Source of the DNA: Methanocella_A sp049676595
GTDB taxonomy: Archaea; Halobacteriota; Methanocellia; Methanocellales; Methanocellaceae
Length of the DNA stretch: 64,000 nucleotides
Assembly (NCBI RefSeq): GCF_049676595.1
Contig: NZ_CP187259.1
Span: 2,666,001-2,730,000 of the forward strand
Reading direction: 5' to 3'
Below, in pieces: positions 50,831 through 60,186 of this stretch. Position 1 is the stretch's first letter, and every line of letters starts with the position of its first letter. The position numbers and the translations under genes are program-made. The notes beneath the pieces were generated by a model. The model saw only the letters and a list, made by a program, of their open reading frames with translations. It was not told the origin of the DNA and ran no database searches.

Positions 50831-53464
50831 ATGACCAGCCCCAAGAGAATCAAGAAGATACGCTTCGGCCTGCTCTCCCCGGCAGAGATCAGGAAGATGA
50901 GCGTTACCAAGATCATTACTGCCGACACCTACGACGATGACGGCTACCCAATCGACATGGGCCTGATGGACCCCCGGCTTGGCGTCATTGATCCGGGATT
51001 ACGCTGCAGGACCTGCGGCGGCCGCCCCGGCGAATGCCCCGGCCACTTCGGCCACATCGAGCTGGCAGCCCCCGTCATCCACGTCGGCTTTGCCAGGCTC
51101 CTCCGCAAGGTACTCCGCACGACCTGCAGGAAGTGCGGCAGGCTCCTCATGGACGAGAAGACCAAGACCGAGTACCTCAGGCAGATCCAGACCGCCCAGA
51201 GGCTGGGCCAGCCCATCGACGAGATCGTCAAGAACGTCTTCAAGGACGCCAAGGGCACCACCTGCCCGTACTGCGGCGAAGAGCAGAAGGAGATCAAGTT
51301 CGAGAAGCCCACCGGCTACATCGAGGACGGCCACAAGCTGATGCCGACCGATGTCAGGGACAGGCTCGAGATGATCCCGGACGAAGACATCGAAGTCTTC
51401 GGCATGGACCCGAAGAACGCCAGGCCCGAGTGGATGGTACTGACCGTACTGCCCGTTCCCCCGGTTACCGTCCGCCCGTCCATCACCCTCGAGTCCGGCC
51501 AGCGCTCTGAAGACGACCTGACCCACAAGCTCGTAGACATCATCAGGATCAACCAGCGGTTCCAGGAGAACCGTGATGCAGGCGCACCGCAGTTAATTAT
51601 CGAAGACCTGTGGGAACTGCTCCAGTACCACGTGACCACCTACATGGACAACGCAGTATCCGGAGTACCCCCGGCGAGGCACAGATCCGGCAGGCCGCTC
51701 AAGACGCTGTCCCAGCGTCTCAAGGGTAAGGAAGGCCGTTTCAGAGGCAGCTTATCCGGTAAGCGTGTCAACTTCAGCGCCCGTACAGTCATCTCCCCGG
51801 ACCCGAACCTCAGCATCAACGAGGTCGGCGTACCGATGCGGATCGCCAAGGAAATGACCGTGCCAGTAACGGTTACCCCGTTCAACATCGAGGTCGTCAG
51901 AGAGTTCGTCAGGCGTGGCTCCGAGAACCACCCGGGCGCCAACTACGTCAAGCGTGCCGACGGCCGCAGGCTCAAGATCACCGACAAGAACTGCAGCGAG
52001 CTGGCTGACCAGATCGAGGTCGGCTGGAAGATCGACCGGCAGCTGAAAGACGGCGACATCGTGCTGTTCAACCGGCAGCCGTCGCTGCACAGAATGAGTA
52101 TCATGTCCCACTTCGTGCGGGTCATGCCCCACAAGACGTTCAGGCTCAACCCCGCAGTCTGCGCTCCGTATAACGCCGACTTTGACGGTGACGAAATGAA
52201 CCTGCACGTCCCGCAGACCATGGAGGCGCTCGCAGAAGCCCGTATCCTCATGCTCGTCCAGGAGAACATCCTGTCCCCGAGGTTCGGCGGCCCCATCATC
52301 GGCGGCCTGCACGACCACGTATCGGGCATCTACCTCCTGACCAAGGGCTACAGGGTGTACTCGGAGACCGATGCGCTGGAAATCCTGAGCAAGGTGAACG
52401 TCCACGAGCTGCCCGAGCCGTACAGGACCGAGAACGGCGTAAAGTACTACTCCGGCAAGCAGATCTTCAGCCAGATCCTGCCCGAAGGCCTCGACATGAC
52501 CTACAAGGCTAAGGTTTGCGAGAACTGCGAGGAATGCAAGAACGAGCTGTGCGAGAAGGACGCGTTTGTGCGCATTGTCAACGGCGAGCTGAAGACCGGC
52601 ACCATCGACGAAAAGGCAGTAGGTGCCTTCAGCGGTAAGATCCTCGACAGGATCGTCAAGACCTACGACGAGCACACGGCCTCCGGCTTCCTGGACAACG
52701 TAACCCGTCTGGCTATCAGGGCGATCACCGCGAGAGGCTTCTCCTACGGTATCAGCGATACCGACATCCCGGCGGAATCCACAGCGCAGATCACCGACAC
52801 TATGCTCAACTCCGCGAAACAGGTCAAGAAGCTAATCGAGGCTCACGACAACGGCGAGCTGGAGCCGCTCCCGGGCCGCACGCTGGAAGAGACGCTGGAA
52901 ATGCGGATCATGCAGGAGCTGGCTAAGGCAAGAGACGGCGCAGGCGGCATCGCCGGCAAGTTCCTGGGCAGCCAGGAGGATAACTCGGCCGTTATCATGG
53001 CTCGCTCGGGCGCGAGAGGCAGCTTCCTGAACCTGACCCAGATGGCAGGCTGCGTAGGCCAGCAGTCGGTCCGTGGTGAGCGTATCATGAGAGGCTACAC
53101 CGACCGCACGCTGCCCCACTTCCAGGCTGCCGACAGAGGCGCGGACGCGAGAGGCTTCGTCGAGTCCTCGTATAAGAAAGGCCTGAACCCGACCGAGTTC
53201 TTCTTCCACGCAATGGGTGGCCGTGAAGGTCTCGTAGACACTGCAGTCCGTACGTCTCAGTCCGGTTACCTGCAGAGGAGGCTCGTCAACGCACTCCAGG
53301 ATCTGGAAGTGAAACACGACGGCACGGTCAGAGAAACCCGGGGTATCGTGGTCCAGTTCCTGTACGGAGAGGATGGCGTAGACCCGATGAAGAGCGACTA
53401 CGGTGAGGGTGTCAACATCCCGAACATTGTCGACAGCGTGCTGAACGGCGGTGATTCCAAGTGA
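50831..53464 (+). CDS. rpoA1: RNA polymerase subunit A' (Rpo1 N-terminal part)
   Basis: An 877-residue major part of the largest subunit. The N-terminal zinc site reads CRTCGGRPGECPGHFGHI, followed by a second zinc cluster (CRKCGR ... CPYCGEE). The catalytic Mg site NADFDGDEMNLHVPQ is intact. The trigger-loop/funnel part includes SARGSFLNLTQMAGCVGQQ-like sequence. ATG preceded by GAAGGAGG. Its stop overlaps the GTG of rpoA'' by four bases (GTGA). Confidence 0.98.
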   Translation: MTSPKRIKKIRFGLLSPAEIRKMSVTKIITADTYDDDGYPIDMGLMDPRLGVIDPGLRCRTCGGRPGECPGHFGHIELAAPVIHVGFARLLRKVLRTTCRKCGRLLMDEKTKTEYLRQIQTAQRLGQPIDEIVKNVFKDAKGTTCPYCGEEQKEIKFEKPTGYIEDGHKLMPTDVRDRLEMIPDEDIEVFGMDPKNARPEWMVLTVLPVPPVTVRPSITLESGQRSEDDLTHKLVDIIRINQRFQENRDAGAPQLIIEDLWELLQYHVTTYMDNAVSGVPPARHRSGRPLKTLSQRLKGKEGRFRGSLSGKRVNFSARTVISPDPNLSINEVGVPMRIAKEMTVPVTVTPFNIEVVREFVRRGSENHPGANYVKRADGRRLKITDKNCSELADQIEVGWKIDRQLKDGDIVLFNRQPSLHRMSIMSHFVRVMPHKTFRLNPAVCAPYNADFDGDEMNLHVPQTMEALAEARILMLVQENILSPRFGGPIIGGLHDHVSGIYLLTKGYRVYSETDALEILSKVNVHELPEPYRTENGVKYYSGKQIFSQILPEGLDMTYKAKVCENCEECKNELCEKDAFVRIVNGELKTGTIDEKAVGAFSGKILDRIVKTYDEHTASGFLDNVTRLAIRAITARGFSYGISDTDIPAESTAQITDTMLNSAKQVKKLIEAHDNGELEPLPGRTLEETLEMRIMQELAKARDGAGGIAGKFLGSQEDNSAVIMARSGARGSFLNLTQMAGCVGQQSVRGERIMRGYTDRTLPHFQAADRGADARGFVESSYKKGLNPTEFFFHAMGGREGLVDTAVRTSQSGYLQRRLVNALQDLEVKHDGTVRETRGIVVQFLYGEDGVDPMKSDYGEGVNIPNIVDSVLNGGDSK

Positions 53465-54615
53465 GCAACTTATCCGAAAACACCATTATCGCAGAGATCG
53501 ACAAGATTGAGCTGCCCTACAAGATGGCCGAAGGCCTCAAGGCCCGCCTTAAGGGACACAAGATAACCCGGAAGCAGCTCGACCAGATCATCGAGAGGGT
53601 CCAGCTGGCGTACCATAATGCGAAGGTTCAGAGCTGCGAAGCGGTCGGCATGATCGCCGCCCAGAGCATAGGCGAGCCGGGTACCCAGATGACGATGCGT
53701 ACTTTCCACTACGCAGGTGTGGCGGAAATCAACGTCACGCTGGGCCTGCCACGCATCATCGAGATCGTGGACGCCCGCCGGGAACCGTCCACCCCCATGA
53801 TGACCATCCACCTGACCCCGGACGTATCGGGCAACAGGGACGCGGTCAAGAAGCTCGGCTGGGAGCTGGAAGAGACGAACGTCGCCGACATGGGCGTCGT
53901 CTCGACCAACCTGACCGACATGAGCATAATCATCGACATCAACGAAAAGCAGCTCTTCCAGCGTGGCATGACCATGCAGGAAGTCGCGGACAGAATCAAA
54001 GAGGAGATCGAGTACGAGCCAGTCATCAAGGACAACAAGTTCGTGATCAACCCCGATGAGCCCTCGTACCGCGACTTACTTCAGCTGGTAGAGAAAATCA
54101 AGTCGATACCTTTAAAAGGTATCAAAGGCATCAGTCGTGTCGTTATTCGGAAGGAAGAAACTGAGTATGTTATATATACTCAGGGTTCCGTCCTTAAGAA
54201 AGTCATCCAGCTGGACGGGGTAGATCCCGCCCGGACGAGGACGAATAACATCAACGAGATTGCCGAAGTGCTGGGCATCGAGGCCGCGAGGAACGCGATC
54301 ATCAAAGAAACGCTTGATACGCTGTCCGAGCAGGGCCTTACCGTCGACATCAGGCACATCATGCTCGTCGCAGACATGATGACCATCGATGGCGAAGTCA
54401 AGCAGATCGGCAGACATGGCATATCCGGCGAGAAGGCCAGCGTGCTTTCCAGGGCCGCTTTCGAGGTTACGGTCAACCACCTCCTCGACGCAGCCGTGGC
54501 CGGAGAAGTCGATGAACTAACCGGTGTCACGGAAAATGTCATTGTAGGACAGCCGATACAGCTGGGCACCGGCGACGTAGAACTATTAGCTGTTAGTACG
54601 ACGAGAAAGAAGTGA
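53461..54615 (+). CDS. rpoA2: RNA polymerase subunit A'' (Rpo1 C-terminal part)
   Basis: A 384-residue C-terminal part of the largest subunit. GTG start overlapping the rpoA' stop. It contains AVGMIAAQSIGEPGTQMTMR and TFHYAGVAEINVTLGLPR (bridge to trigger loop) and ends with the cleft domain HIMLVADMMTIDGEVKQIGR and RAAFEVTVNHLLDAA. The rather short length is normal for A''. Confidence 0.98.
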   Translation: MSNLSENTIIAEIDKIELPYKMAEGLKARLKGHKITRKQLDQIIERVQLAYHNAKVQSCEAVGMIAAQSIGEPGTQMTMRTFHYAGVAEINVTLGLPRIIEIVDARREPSTPMMTIHLTPDVSGNRDAVKKLGWELEETNVADMGVVSTNLTDMSIIIDINEKQLFQRGMTMQEVADRIKEEIEYEPVIKDNKFVINPDEPSYRDLLQLVEKIKSIPLKGIKGISRVVIRKEETEYVIYTQGSVLKKVIQLDGVDPARTRTNNINEIAEVLGIEAARNAIIKETLDTLSEQGLTVDIRHIMLVADMMTIDGEVKQIGRHGISGEKASVLSRAAFEVTVNHLLDAAVAGEVDELTGVTENVIVGQPIQLGTGDVELLAVSTTRKK

Positions 54616-54619
54616 GAAT

Positions 54620-54925
54620 ATGGAAATAGATCTCGACAAGTCACTGAGAAGCGTCGTAAGGACTGGCAAGGTCCTCGTAGGGACCAAGCAAGCCGTCAAA
54701 GCAAGCAAACGCGGAGTAGCGAAACTTGTCATTGTGGCCACCAACTGTCCCGACGACGTGAAGAAGCAGATCAAGGAATCGAACATCCCGATGTATGAGT
54801 TCACGGGCATGAGCGTAGACATGGGCCCCATCTGCGGTAAGCCCTATGTAGTCTCCGCCATCACTGTACTCGAGCCGGGCGACTCTGACATCATGGCGTT
54901 AGCCAGAGGTGTAAAGAGTGCCTGA
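54620..54925 (+). CDS. rpl30e: Ribosomal protein L30e
   Basis: A 101-residue RNA-binding protein of the L7Ae/L30e family: LRSVVRTGKVLVGTKQAVKA, AKLVIVATNCPDDVKKQI and GMSVDMGPICGKPYVVSAIT. Its usual archaeal place is between rpoA'' and nusA, as here. The last eight bases overlap the GTG of the NusA-like gene, so translation is coupled. Confidence 0.96.
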   Translation: MEIDLDKSLRSVVRTGKVLVGTKQAVKASKRGVAKLVIVATNCPDDVKKQIKESNIPMYEFTGMSVDMGPICGKPYVVSAITVLEPGDSDIMALARGVKSA

Positions 54926-55358
54926 TGTTACCTTTACCACCGAGACGATGCAATACATCGCGCTCTTCGAGTCGACGACCGGAGCGCACGCCAAGGACTG
55001 TCTGCTGGTAGACGACGATACCAAGATAGTATTCGTAGTGAAGACCGGAGACATGGGCCTGGCCATCGGTAAAAATGGTAACAACATCAACAGGGTCAAG
55101 AAACAGATTGGTAGGCACATCGAAGTCATTGAGTACTCTGAGGATCCCAGGGAGTTCATCCGCAACCTGTTCCAGCCGGCGGCGGTAAAGAACGTAGCGA
55201 TATCTACAAAGGGAGACCGCAGCATTGCCATCGTGGACATAGCAACCAAGGATAAGGGGCTGGCGATAGGCAAGAACGGCAGGAATATCCTTAAGGTGAA
55301 ACTGCTGGCGCAGAGGCATCACAAACTGGACGATGTCGTCATCAACAACCAGAAGTAA
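54918..55358 (+). CDS. nusA: NusA-like transcription factor
   Basis: A 146-residue archaeal NusA, made only of two KH domains (bacterial NusA has extra parts). KH1 core MGLAIGKNGNNINRVKK; KH2 core KGLAIGKNGRNILKVK. GTG start overlapping the L30e gene. Role in transcription elongation/termination is inferred from family and operon position. Confidence 0.95.
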   Translation: MPDVTFTTETMQYIALFESTTGAHAKDCLLVDDDTKIVFVVKTGDMGLAIGKNGNNINRVKKQIGRHIEVIEYSEDPREFIRNLFQPAAVKNVAISTKGDRSIAIVDIATKDKGLAIGKNGRNILKVKLLAQRHHKLDDVVINNQK

Positions 55359-55378
55359 GCAGATCAGGAGACAAGATC

Positions 55379-55807
55379 ATGGGAATGGGAAAATTTGCAT
55401 GTCGCAAGCTCACGCACGACAGAAAACTATACAGGTGGGGTGACAGGGATTACGCCCGCCGTGTACTGCGGTTAGACGAAAAGGCCGACCCCCTGGAGGG
55501 CGCACCTCAGGCAAAGGGCATCGTCCTCGAGAAGATCGGTGTAGAGGCCAAGCAGCCGAACTCCGCTATCCGTAAGTGCATCAGGATTCAGCTCATCAAG
55601 AACGGCAGACAGATCACCGCTTTCTGCCCCGGTGACGGTGCGATCAACTTCATCGACGAGCACGACGAAGTGACCATCGAAGGCATCGGCGGCCGGATGG
55701 GTGGATCGTACGGTGACATTCCGGGCGTTCGTTTCAGAGTATTCAAGGTAAACGACGTATCGCTCGAGGAAATGGTTGCCGGAAAGAGAGACAAGCCCCT
55801 GAGGTAA
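55379..55807 (+). CDS. rps12: Ribosomal protein S12
   Basis: A 142-residue archaeal S12 (uS12), decoding-centre protein. Conserved KQPNSAIRKCIRIQLIKNGR, DEHDEVTIEGIGGRMGGSYGD and GVRFRVFKVN. CAGGAG precedes the ATG. It opens the str part of the operon and is four bases from S7. Confidence 0.97.
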   Translation: MGMGKFACRKLTHDRKLYRWGDRDYARRVLRLDEKADPLEGAPQAKGIVLEKIGVEAKQPNSAIRKCIRIQLIKNGRQITAFCPGDGAINFIDEHDEVTIEGIGGRMGGSYGDIPGVRFRVFKVNDVSLEEMVAGKRDKPLR

Positions 55808-55811
55808 GAGC

Positions 55812-56432
55812 ATGGCAGAAGAAACCATCGAAACCACTACTACTAACAACGTAGAGAACAGCTACCACAACAACCTGCTGCTCTTCGGCAAGTACGACAT
55901 GACCCAGGTCCAGATCAAGGACCCCAGCGTCAAGAGGTACATCAACCTCAAGCCCATAGTCGTACCGCACACCGGCGGCAAATCCGCTTTCCGCCAGTTC
56001 AAGAAGGCAGACATGCCCATCGTCGAGCGCCTCATCAACAAGCTGATGCGCAACGAGATCAACACCGGCGAGAAGACCAAGTGCTACGGCATCGTCCGCG
56101 ACTCGTTCGAGATCATCGCCACCAGGACCAAGCAGAACCCGGTCCAGGTGCTCGTAGACGCCATCGAGAACGCCGGCCCGAGAGAGGAAACGGTCAGGCT
56201 CAAGTACGGTGGCATCAACGTGCCCAAGTCGGTCGACACGGCTCCGATGAGGAGAGTCGACCAGGCGCTCATGTTCATTTGCGCGGGTGCGGAGAAGGCA
56301 TCGTTCAAGTCCAAGAAGTCCATCGAGAGCGCTCTCGCAGACGAGCTGATCGCTGCCTCCAAGGGCGACGTGAAGAGCTACTCGGTCGGCAAGAAGGACG
56401 AAAAGGAGAGAGTTGCGAAGGCAGCCAGGTAA
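55812..56432 (+). CDS. rps7: Ribosomal protein S7
   Basis: A 206-residue archaeal S7 (uS7) with an N-terminal extension rich in Glu/Thr/Asn. Conserved FRKADMPIVERLINKLMR-like segment, GEKTKCYGIVRDSFEIIATR, NPVQVLVDAIENAGPREET and the C-terminal KKSIESALADELI. The stop is embedded in a hairpin with a T run (56417-56449). Confidence 0.96.
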   Translation: MAEETIETTTTNNVENSYHNNLLLFGKYDMTQVQIKDPSVKRYINLKPIVVPHTGGKSAFRQFKKADMPIVERLINKLMRNEINTGEKTKCYGIVRDSFEIIATRTKQNPVQVLVDAIENAGPREETVRLKYGGINVPKSVDTAPMRRVDQALMFICAGAEKASFKSKKSIESALADELIAASKGDVKSYSVGKKDEKERVAKAAR

Positions 56433-56449
56433 GGCTCTGCCTTCTTTTT
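56417..56449 (+). terminator. Attenuator-like hairpin between S7 and EF-2
   Basis: 8-bp stem GAAGGCAG / CTGCCTTC (56417-56424 and 56437-56444) with a 12-nt loop that holds the S7 stop codon, then TTTTT. It could partly end transcription between S7 and EF-2 and so set their ratio. Confidence 0.5.
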
Positions 56450-56467
56450 CACTATTGAGGATTCACA

Positions 56468-58666
56468 ATGGCGACTAGAGGAAAGAAGATGGTCGAGAGG
56501 GTCAAGGACCTGATGGACAAGCCGGAGAAGATCCGGAACATCGGTATCTGCGCCCACATCGACCACGGCAAGACAACATTATCCGACAACCTGCTCGGAG
56601 GCTCGGGCATGATCTCCATGGATCTCGCAGGCAAGCAGCTGTTCATGGACTTCGACGAGGAAGAGCAGGCCAGAGGCATCACGATCAACGCAGCCAACGT
56701 CTCGATGGTGCACGAGGTCGGCGGGGAAGAATATCTTATTAACCTGATCGACACCCCGGGCCACGTGGACTTCGGCGGCGACGTTACGAGAGCCATGAGA
56801 GCAGTCGACGGCGCAGTCGTCGTCGTAGACGCAGTCGAGGGCACCATGCCCCAGACCGAGACGGTTCTGCGTCAGGCGCTCCGTGAGAATGTCAGGCCCA
56901 TCCTGTTCATCAACAAGGTAGACAGGCTTATCAACGAGCTCAAGATCGAGAAGAAGGACATGCCCATCAGGCTCGGCAAGGTCATCGACCACGTCAACAA
57001 GCTGATCAAGAACATGTCCCCGGAGAACTACGAGAAGAATAACCTGAAGCTGGATGCCGTCAAGGGCAACGTCTGCTTCGGTTCCGCGCTGTACAAGTGG
57101 GCCGTCTCCGTACCGTCCATGAAGAGCACCGGTGTCGGCTTCAACGAGGTCTACGACTACTGTAAGGCAGGCAACATGAAGGAGCTCTCGGCGAAGTCCC
57201 CGCTCCACGCAGTGCTGCTCGACGCAGTCGTCCACCACCTGCCCACCCCGCTCGAGGCCCAGAAGCAACGTATCCCGGTCATCTGGAAGGGCGACAAGGA
57301 ATCCAAGGTCGGCAAGGACCTCATGACCTGCAACCCGAACGAAGAGATCGTCTTCATGGTAACGAAGATCCTGACCGACCCCCACGCAGGCGAAGTATCC
57401 GTAGGCAGGCTGTTCGCAGGCACTCTCCAGAGAGGCCAGGAACTGTTTATCTCCGGCACCGCCGCCACTGACAGGGTCCAGTCTGTAGCCATCACCATGG
57501 GTGCAGAGAGGATGGAAGTCGAGAAGATCCCCGCAGGCAACATTGCAGCAGTCACCGGCCTCAGGAACGCCATCGTAGGCTCCACCGGTTCCACTGTCAG
57601 GGAAATGACGCCTTTCGAAGCGATCAAGCACGTGTCTGAGCCCGTCATGACTGTGGCTGTAGAGGCCAAGAACATGAAGGACCTTCCGAAGCTGGTCGAG
57701 GCTCTGAGGCAGGTCGCCAAGGAAGACCCGACGGTTAAGGTAGACATCAACGAAGAGACTGGCGAACACCTGATCTCCGGCATGGGCGAACTTCACCTTG
57801 AAGTCGTCACCAAGTCGAGGATCACCAGGGACAGAGGCATCGACGTCATCACCTCGCCACCCATCGTCGTGTACCGTGAGACCATCGGCCAGTTCGCAGG
57901 ACCAATCGAAGGTAAGTCCCCGAACAAGCACAACAGGTTCTATATTACTGTAGAGCCCATGCCTCAGCCCATCTTTGACGCAATCAAGAGCGGCGACTTC
58001 TCCATGAACATGATGGAAATGGACAGGCGTAACAAGCTCATCGAACTGGGCATGGACAAGGATGCAGCTAAGGGCGTTACCCACGTCTACGGCACCAACA
58101 TGCTCATCGATGTGACCAAGGGTATCCAGTACCTGAAAGAAACCATGGAACTGATCATCGAGGGTATGGAAGAGGCACTGAAGAACGGTCCGCTCGCAAG
58201 AGAGCCGGCTCAGGGCGTTCTGATCAAGCTCCACGATGTAAAGCTCCACGAAGACGCGGTCCACAGAGGCCCCGCTCAGGTTATCCCCGCAATGAGAGCC
58301 GCTGTCCAGGGCGCAGTACTGTCCGCACAGCCGACTCTGCTGGAACCCGTCCAGAAGGTCTTCGTCAGCGTTCCGCAGGTCCACATGGGCTCTGCAGTCC
58401 GTGAAATTCAGGGCAGGCGCGGCACGATCCTCGACATGAAGTCGGAAGGCGACCTCTCGGTCATCGAGGGCAGCGCACCAGTTGCAGAGCTGTTCGGTTT
58501 CGCGGGCGACATCCGCGGCGCGACCGAAGGCAGGGCGATGTGGAATACCGAGTTCCTCGGCTTCTTCCCGCTCCCGCAGAACCTGCAGAACCAGATCGTG
58601 ATCGACATCCGCAAGAGGAAGGGTCTGAAGGCAGAAATCCCGAGGCCGTCCGACTTCCTCGAGTGA
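56468..58666 (+). CDS. fusA: Translation elongation factor EF-2
   Basis: A 732-residue GTPase that drives ribosomal translocation. G1 AHIDHGKTTLSDNL, G2/switch EEQARGITINAA, G3 DTPGHVDFGGDV, G4 NKVDRL. The domain IV tip HEDAVHRGPAQVIPAMR contains the His that archaea convert to diphthamide. Length is normal. GAGG precedes the ATG. Its stop context CTCGAGTGAGGAA is repeated three more times downstream. Confidence 0.98.
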   Translation: MATRGKKMVERVKDLMDKPEKIRNIGICAHIDHGKTTLSDNLLGGSGMISMDLAGKQLFMDFDEEEQARGITINAANVSMVHEVGGEEYLINLIDTPGHVDFGGDVTRAMRAVDGAVVVVDAVEGTMPQTETVLRQALRENVRPILFINKVDRLINELKIEKKDMPIRLGKVIDHVNKLIKNMSPENYEKNNLKLDAVKGNVCFGSALYKWAVSVPSMKSTGVGFNEVYDYCKAGNMKELSAKSPLHAVLLDAVVHHLPTPLEAQKQRIPVIWKGDKESKVGKDLMTCNPNEEIVFMVTKILTDPHAGEVSVGRLFAGTLQRGQELFISGTAATDRVQSVAITMGAERMEVEKIPAGNIAAVTGLRNAIVGSTGSTVREMTPFEAIKHVSEPVMTVAVEAKNMKDLPKLVEALRQVAKEDPTVKVDINEETGEHLISGMGELHLEVVTKSRITRDRGIDVITSPPIVVYRETIGQFAGPIEGKSPNKHNRFYITVEPMPQPIFDAIKSGDFSMNMMEMDRRNKLIELGMDKDAAKGVTHVYGTNMLIDVTKGIQYLKETMELIIEGMEEALKNGPLAREPAQGVLIKLHDVKLHEDAVHRGPAQVIPAMRAAVQGAVLSAQPTLLEPVQKVFVSVPQVHMGSAVREIQGRRGTILDMKSEGDLSVIEGSAPVAELFGFAGDIRGATEGRAMWNTEFLGFFPLPQNLQNQIVIDIRKRKGLKAEIPRPSDFLE

Positions 58667-58740
58667 GGAAGCCCCCTTACTCGGGTGAGGAAACATGCAT
58701 TTCCTCGAATGAGGAAATGCAAACCCACTCGAGTGAGACG
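58658..58740 (+). repeat. Four copies of a CTCGAGTGAGGAA motif between EF-2 and EF-1A
   Basis: Copies at 58658 (containing the EF-2 stop), 58680 (CTCGGGTGAGGAA), 58704 (CTCGAATGAGGAA) and 58728 (CTCGAGTGAGACG), spaced 22-24 bp. The third copy is the heart of a perfect 10-bp hairpin GCATTTCCTC / GAGGAAATGC. No frame is conserved. Confidence 0.75.
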
Positions 58741-58761
58741 GCAGCGGAAAGAGTCGAAAGG

Positions 58762-58769
58762 TATAAAAA
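58762..58769 (+). promoter_or_regulatory. TATA box of EF-1A
   Basis: TATAAAAA preceded by GAAAGG (BRE-like), 66 bp before the EF-1A ATG. A start near 58792 leaves a short leader with GGAGG before the ATG. EF-1A can thus be made independently of the long operon. Confidence 0.65.
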
Positions 58770-58827
58770 CAACAAATGCCTTTACGATTGCAAGTAAACT
58801 TGACGTTCAATATTTGGAGGATATAAT

Positions 58828-60108
58828 ATGGCAGCAACAAAGCCACACATAAACTTAGCAGTCATCGGACACATTGACCACGGCAAGTCCACCCTTGTCG
58901 GCAGGTTATTGTTCGAGACCGGTGCCGTACCGGCACACATTATCGAGCAGTACAGGAAGGAAGCTGAGACCAAGGGTAAGGCAACCTTCGAGTTCGCATG
59001 GGTTATGGACTCTCTGAAGGAAGAGAGGGAGAGAGGTATCACTATCGATATCGCTCACCGCAGGTTCGACACCGAGAAGTTCTACTTCACCGTCGTGGAC
59101 TGCCCGGGCCACAGGGACTTCGTTAAGAACATGATCACTGGCGCATCCCAGGCAGACGCCGCAATCCTCGTCTGCGCAGCACCGGATGGTGTCATGCAGC
59201 AGACCAAGGAACACATCTTCCTGTCCAAGACCCTCGGCATCAGCCAGCTCATGGTCGCCGTCAACAAGATGGACGCGATCAACTACGACCAGAAGAGGTA
59301 TGAGGAAGTCAAGGCTGAAGTCAGCAAGATCCTTAAGATGATCGGCTTCAAGCCCGAGGCAATCCCCTTCATCCCGACCTCGGCCTTTAAGGGCACCAAC
59401 ATCTCCAAGCACTCCGATGACACCAAGTGGTACAACGGAGTCACCATCCTCGAGGCGCTCAACGCCCTCAAGGAGCCCGAGAAGCCCACCCAGCTCCCGC
59501 TGCGTGTGCCCATCCAGGATGTGTACACCATCTCCGGTATCGGCGTAGTGCCCGTGGGCCGTGTCGAAACTGGCATCATGAAGAAGGGTGACAAGATCAT
59601 CTTCAGGCCCGGCATCGACGGTGTCGGTCACGCTGGTGAAGTTAAGTCCATCGAGATGCACCACGAGGAAATCCCCCAGGCACTGCCCGGTGACAACATC
59701 GGCTTCAACGTCAGGGGTATCGACAAGAACCTCATTCGCCGTGGCGACGTATGCGGCCACGTAGACAAGCAGCCGACTGTAGCCATCGAGTTCAAGGCAC
59801 AGGTCGTCGTGCTCCAGCACCCCTCGGCCATCACCGCAGGCTACACCCCGGTGTTCCACTGCCACACAGCCCAGGTCGCCTGCACGCTGACCCAGATCCT
59901 CGCCACCCTGGACCCCAAGACCGGTGGTGTCAAGGAGCAGAACCCGCCCTTCATCAAGACTGGTGACGCGGCAATCGTCCTGATCAGGCCGACCAGGCCT
60001 CTCGTCATCGAGAAGGTCAAGGAGATCCCGCAGCTCGGCAGGTTCGCAATCCGTGACATGGGCCAGACCGTAGCTGCTGGCGTAGTCATGGACATCACGC
60101 CGAAATAA
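58828..60108 (+). CDS. tuf: Translation elongation factor EF-1A
   Basis: A 426-residue GTPase that delivers aminoacyl-tRNA. G1 GHIDHGKSTLVGRLL, switch ERERGITIDIAHRRF, G3 DCPGHRDFVKNM, G4 NKMDAI. Domains 2 and 3 are complete (QDVYTISGIGVVPVGRVETG; FHCHTAQVACTL). GGAGG seven bases before the ATG. It has its own TATA box. S10 follows after 78 bases. Confidence 0.98.
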   Translation: MAATKPHINLAVIGHIDHGKSTLVGRLLFETGAVPAHIIEQYRKEAETKGKATFEFAWVMDSLKEERERGITIDIAHRRFDTEKFYFTVVDCPGHRDFVKNMITGASQADAAILVCAAPDGVMQQTKEHIFLSKTLGISQLMVAVNKMDAINYDQKRYEEVKAEVSKILKMIGFKPEAIPFIPTSAFKGTNISKHSDDTKWYNGVTILEALNALKEPEKPTQLPLRVPIQDVYTISGIGVVPVGRVETGIMKKGDKIIFRPGIDGVGHAGEVKSIEMHHEEIPQALPGDNIGFNVRGIDKNLIRRGDVCGHVDKQPTVAIEFKAQVVVLQHPSAITAGYTPVFHCHTAQVACTLTQILATLDPKTGGVKEQNPPFIKTGDAAIVLIRPTRPLVIEKVKEIPQLGRFAIRDMGQTVAAGVVMDITPK

Positions 60109-60186
60109 GCGACTACATAGGAGGGTAAACTTTATTGCCTAGGGCAATCTTATTGCCCTCCTCCATTATTATCATAGGTGACAAAC

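Noticed and set aside
56579..58846. A 755-residue open frame antisense to EF-2, and similar long antisense frames opposite the rpo genes and EF-1A
   Set aside because: They mirror the strong codon bias of the sense genes, contain no recognisable domains and lack ribosome sites.
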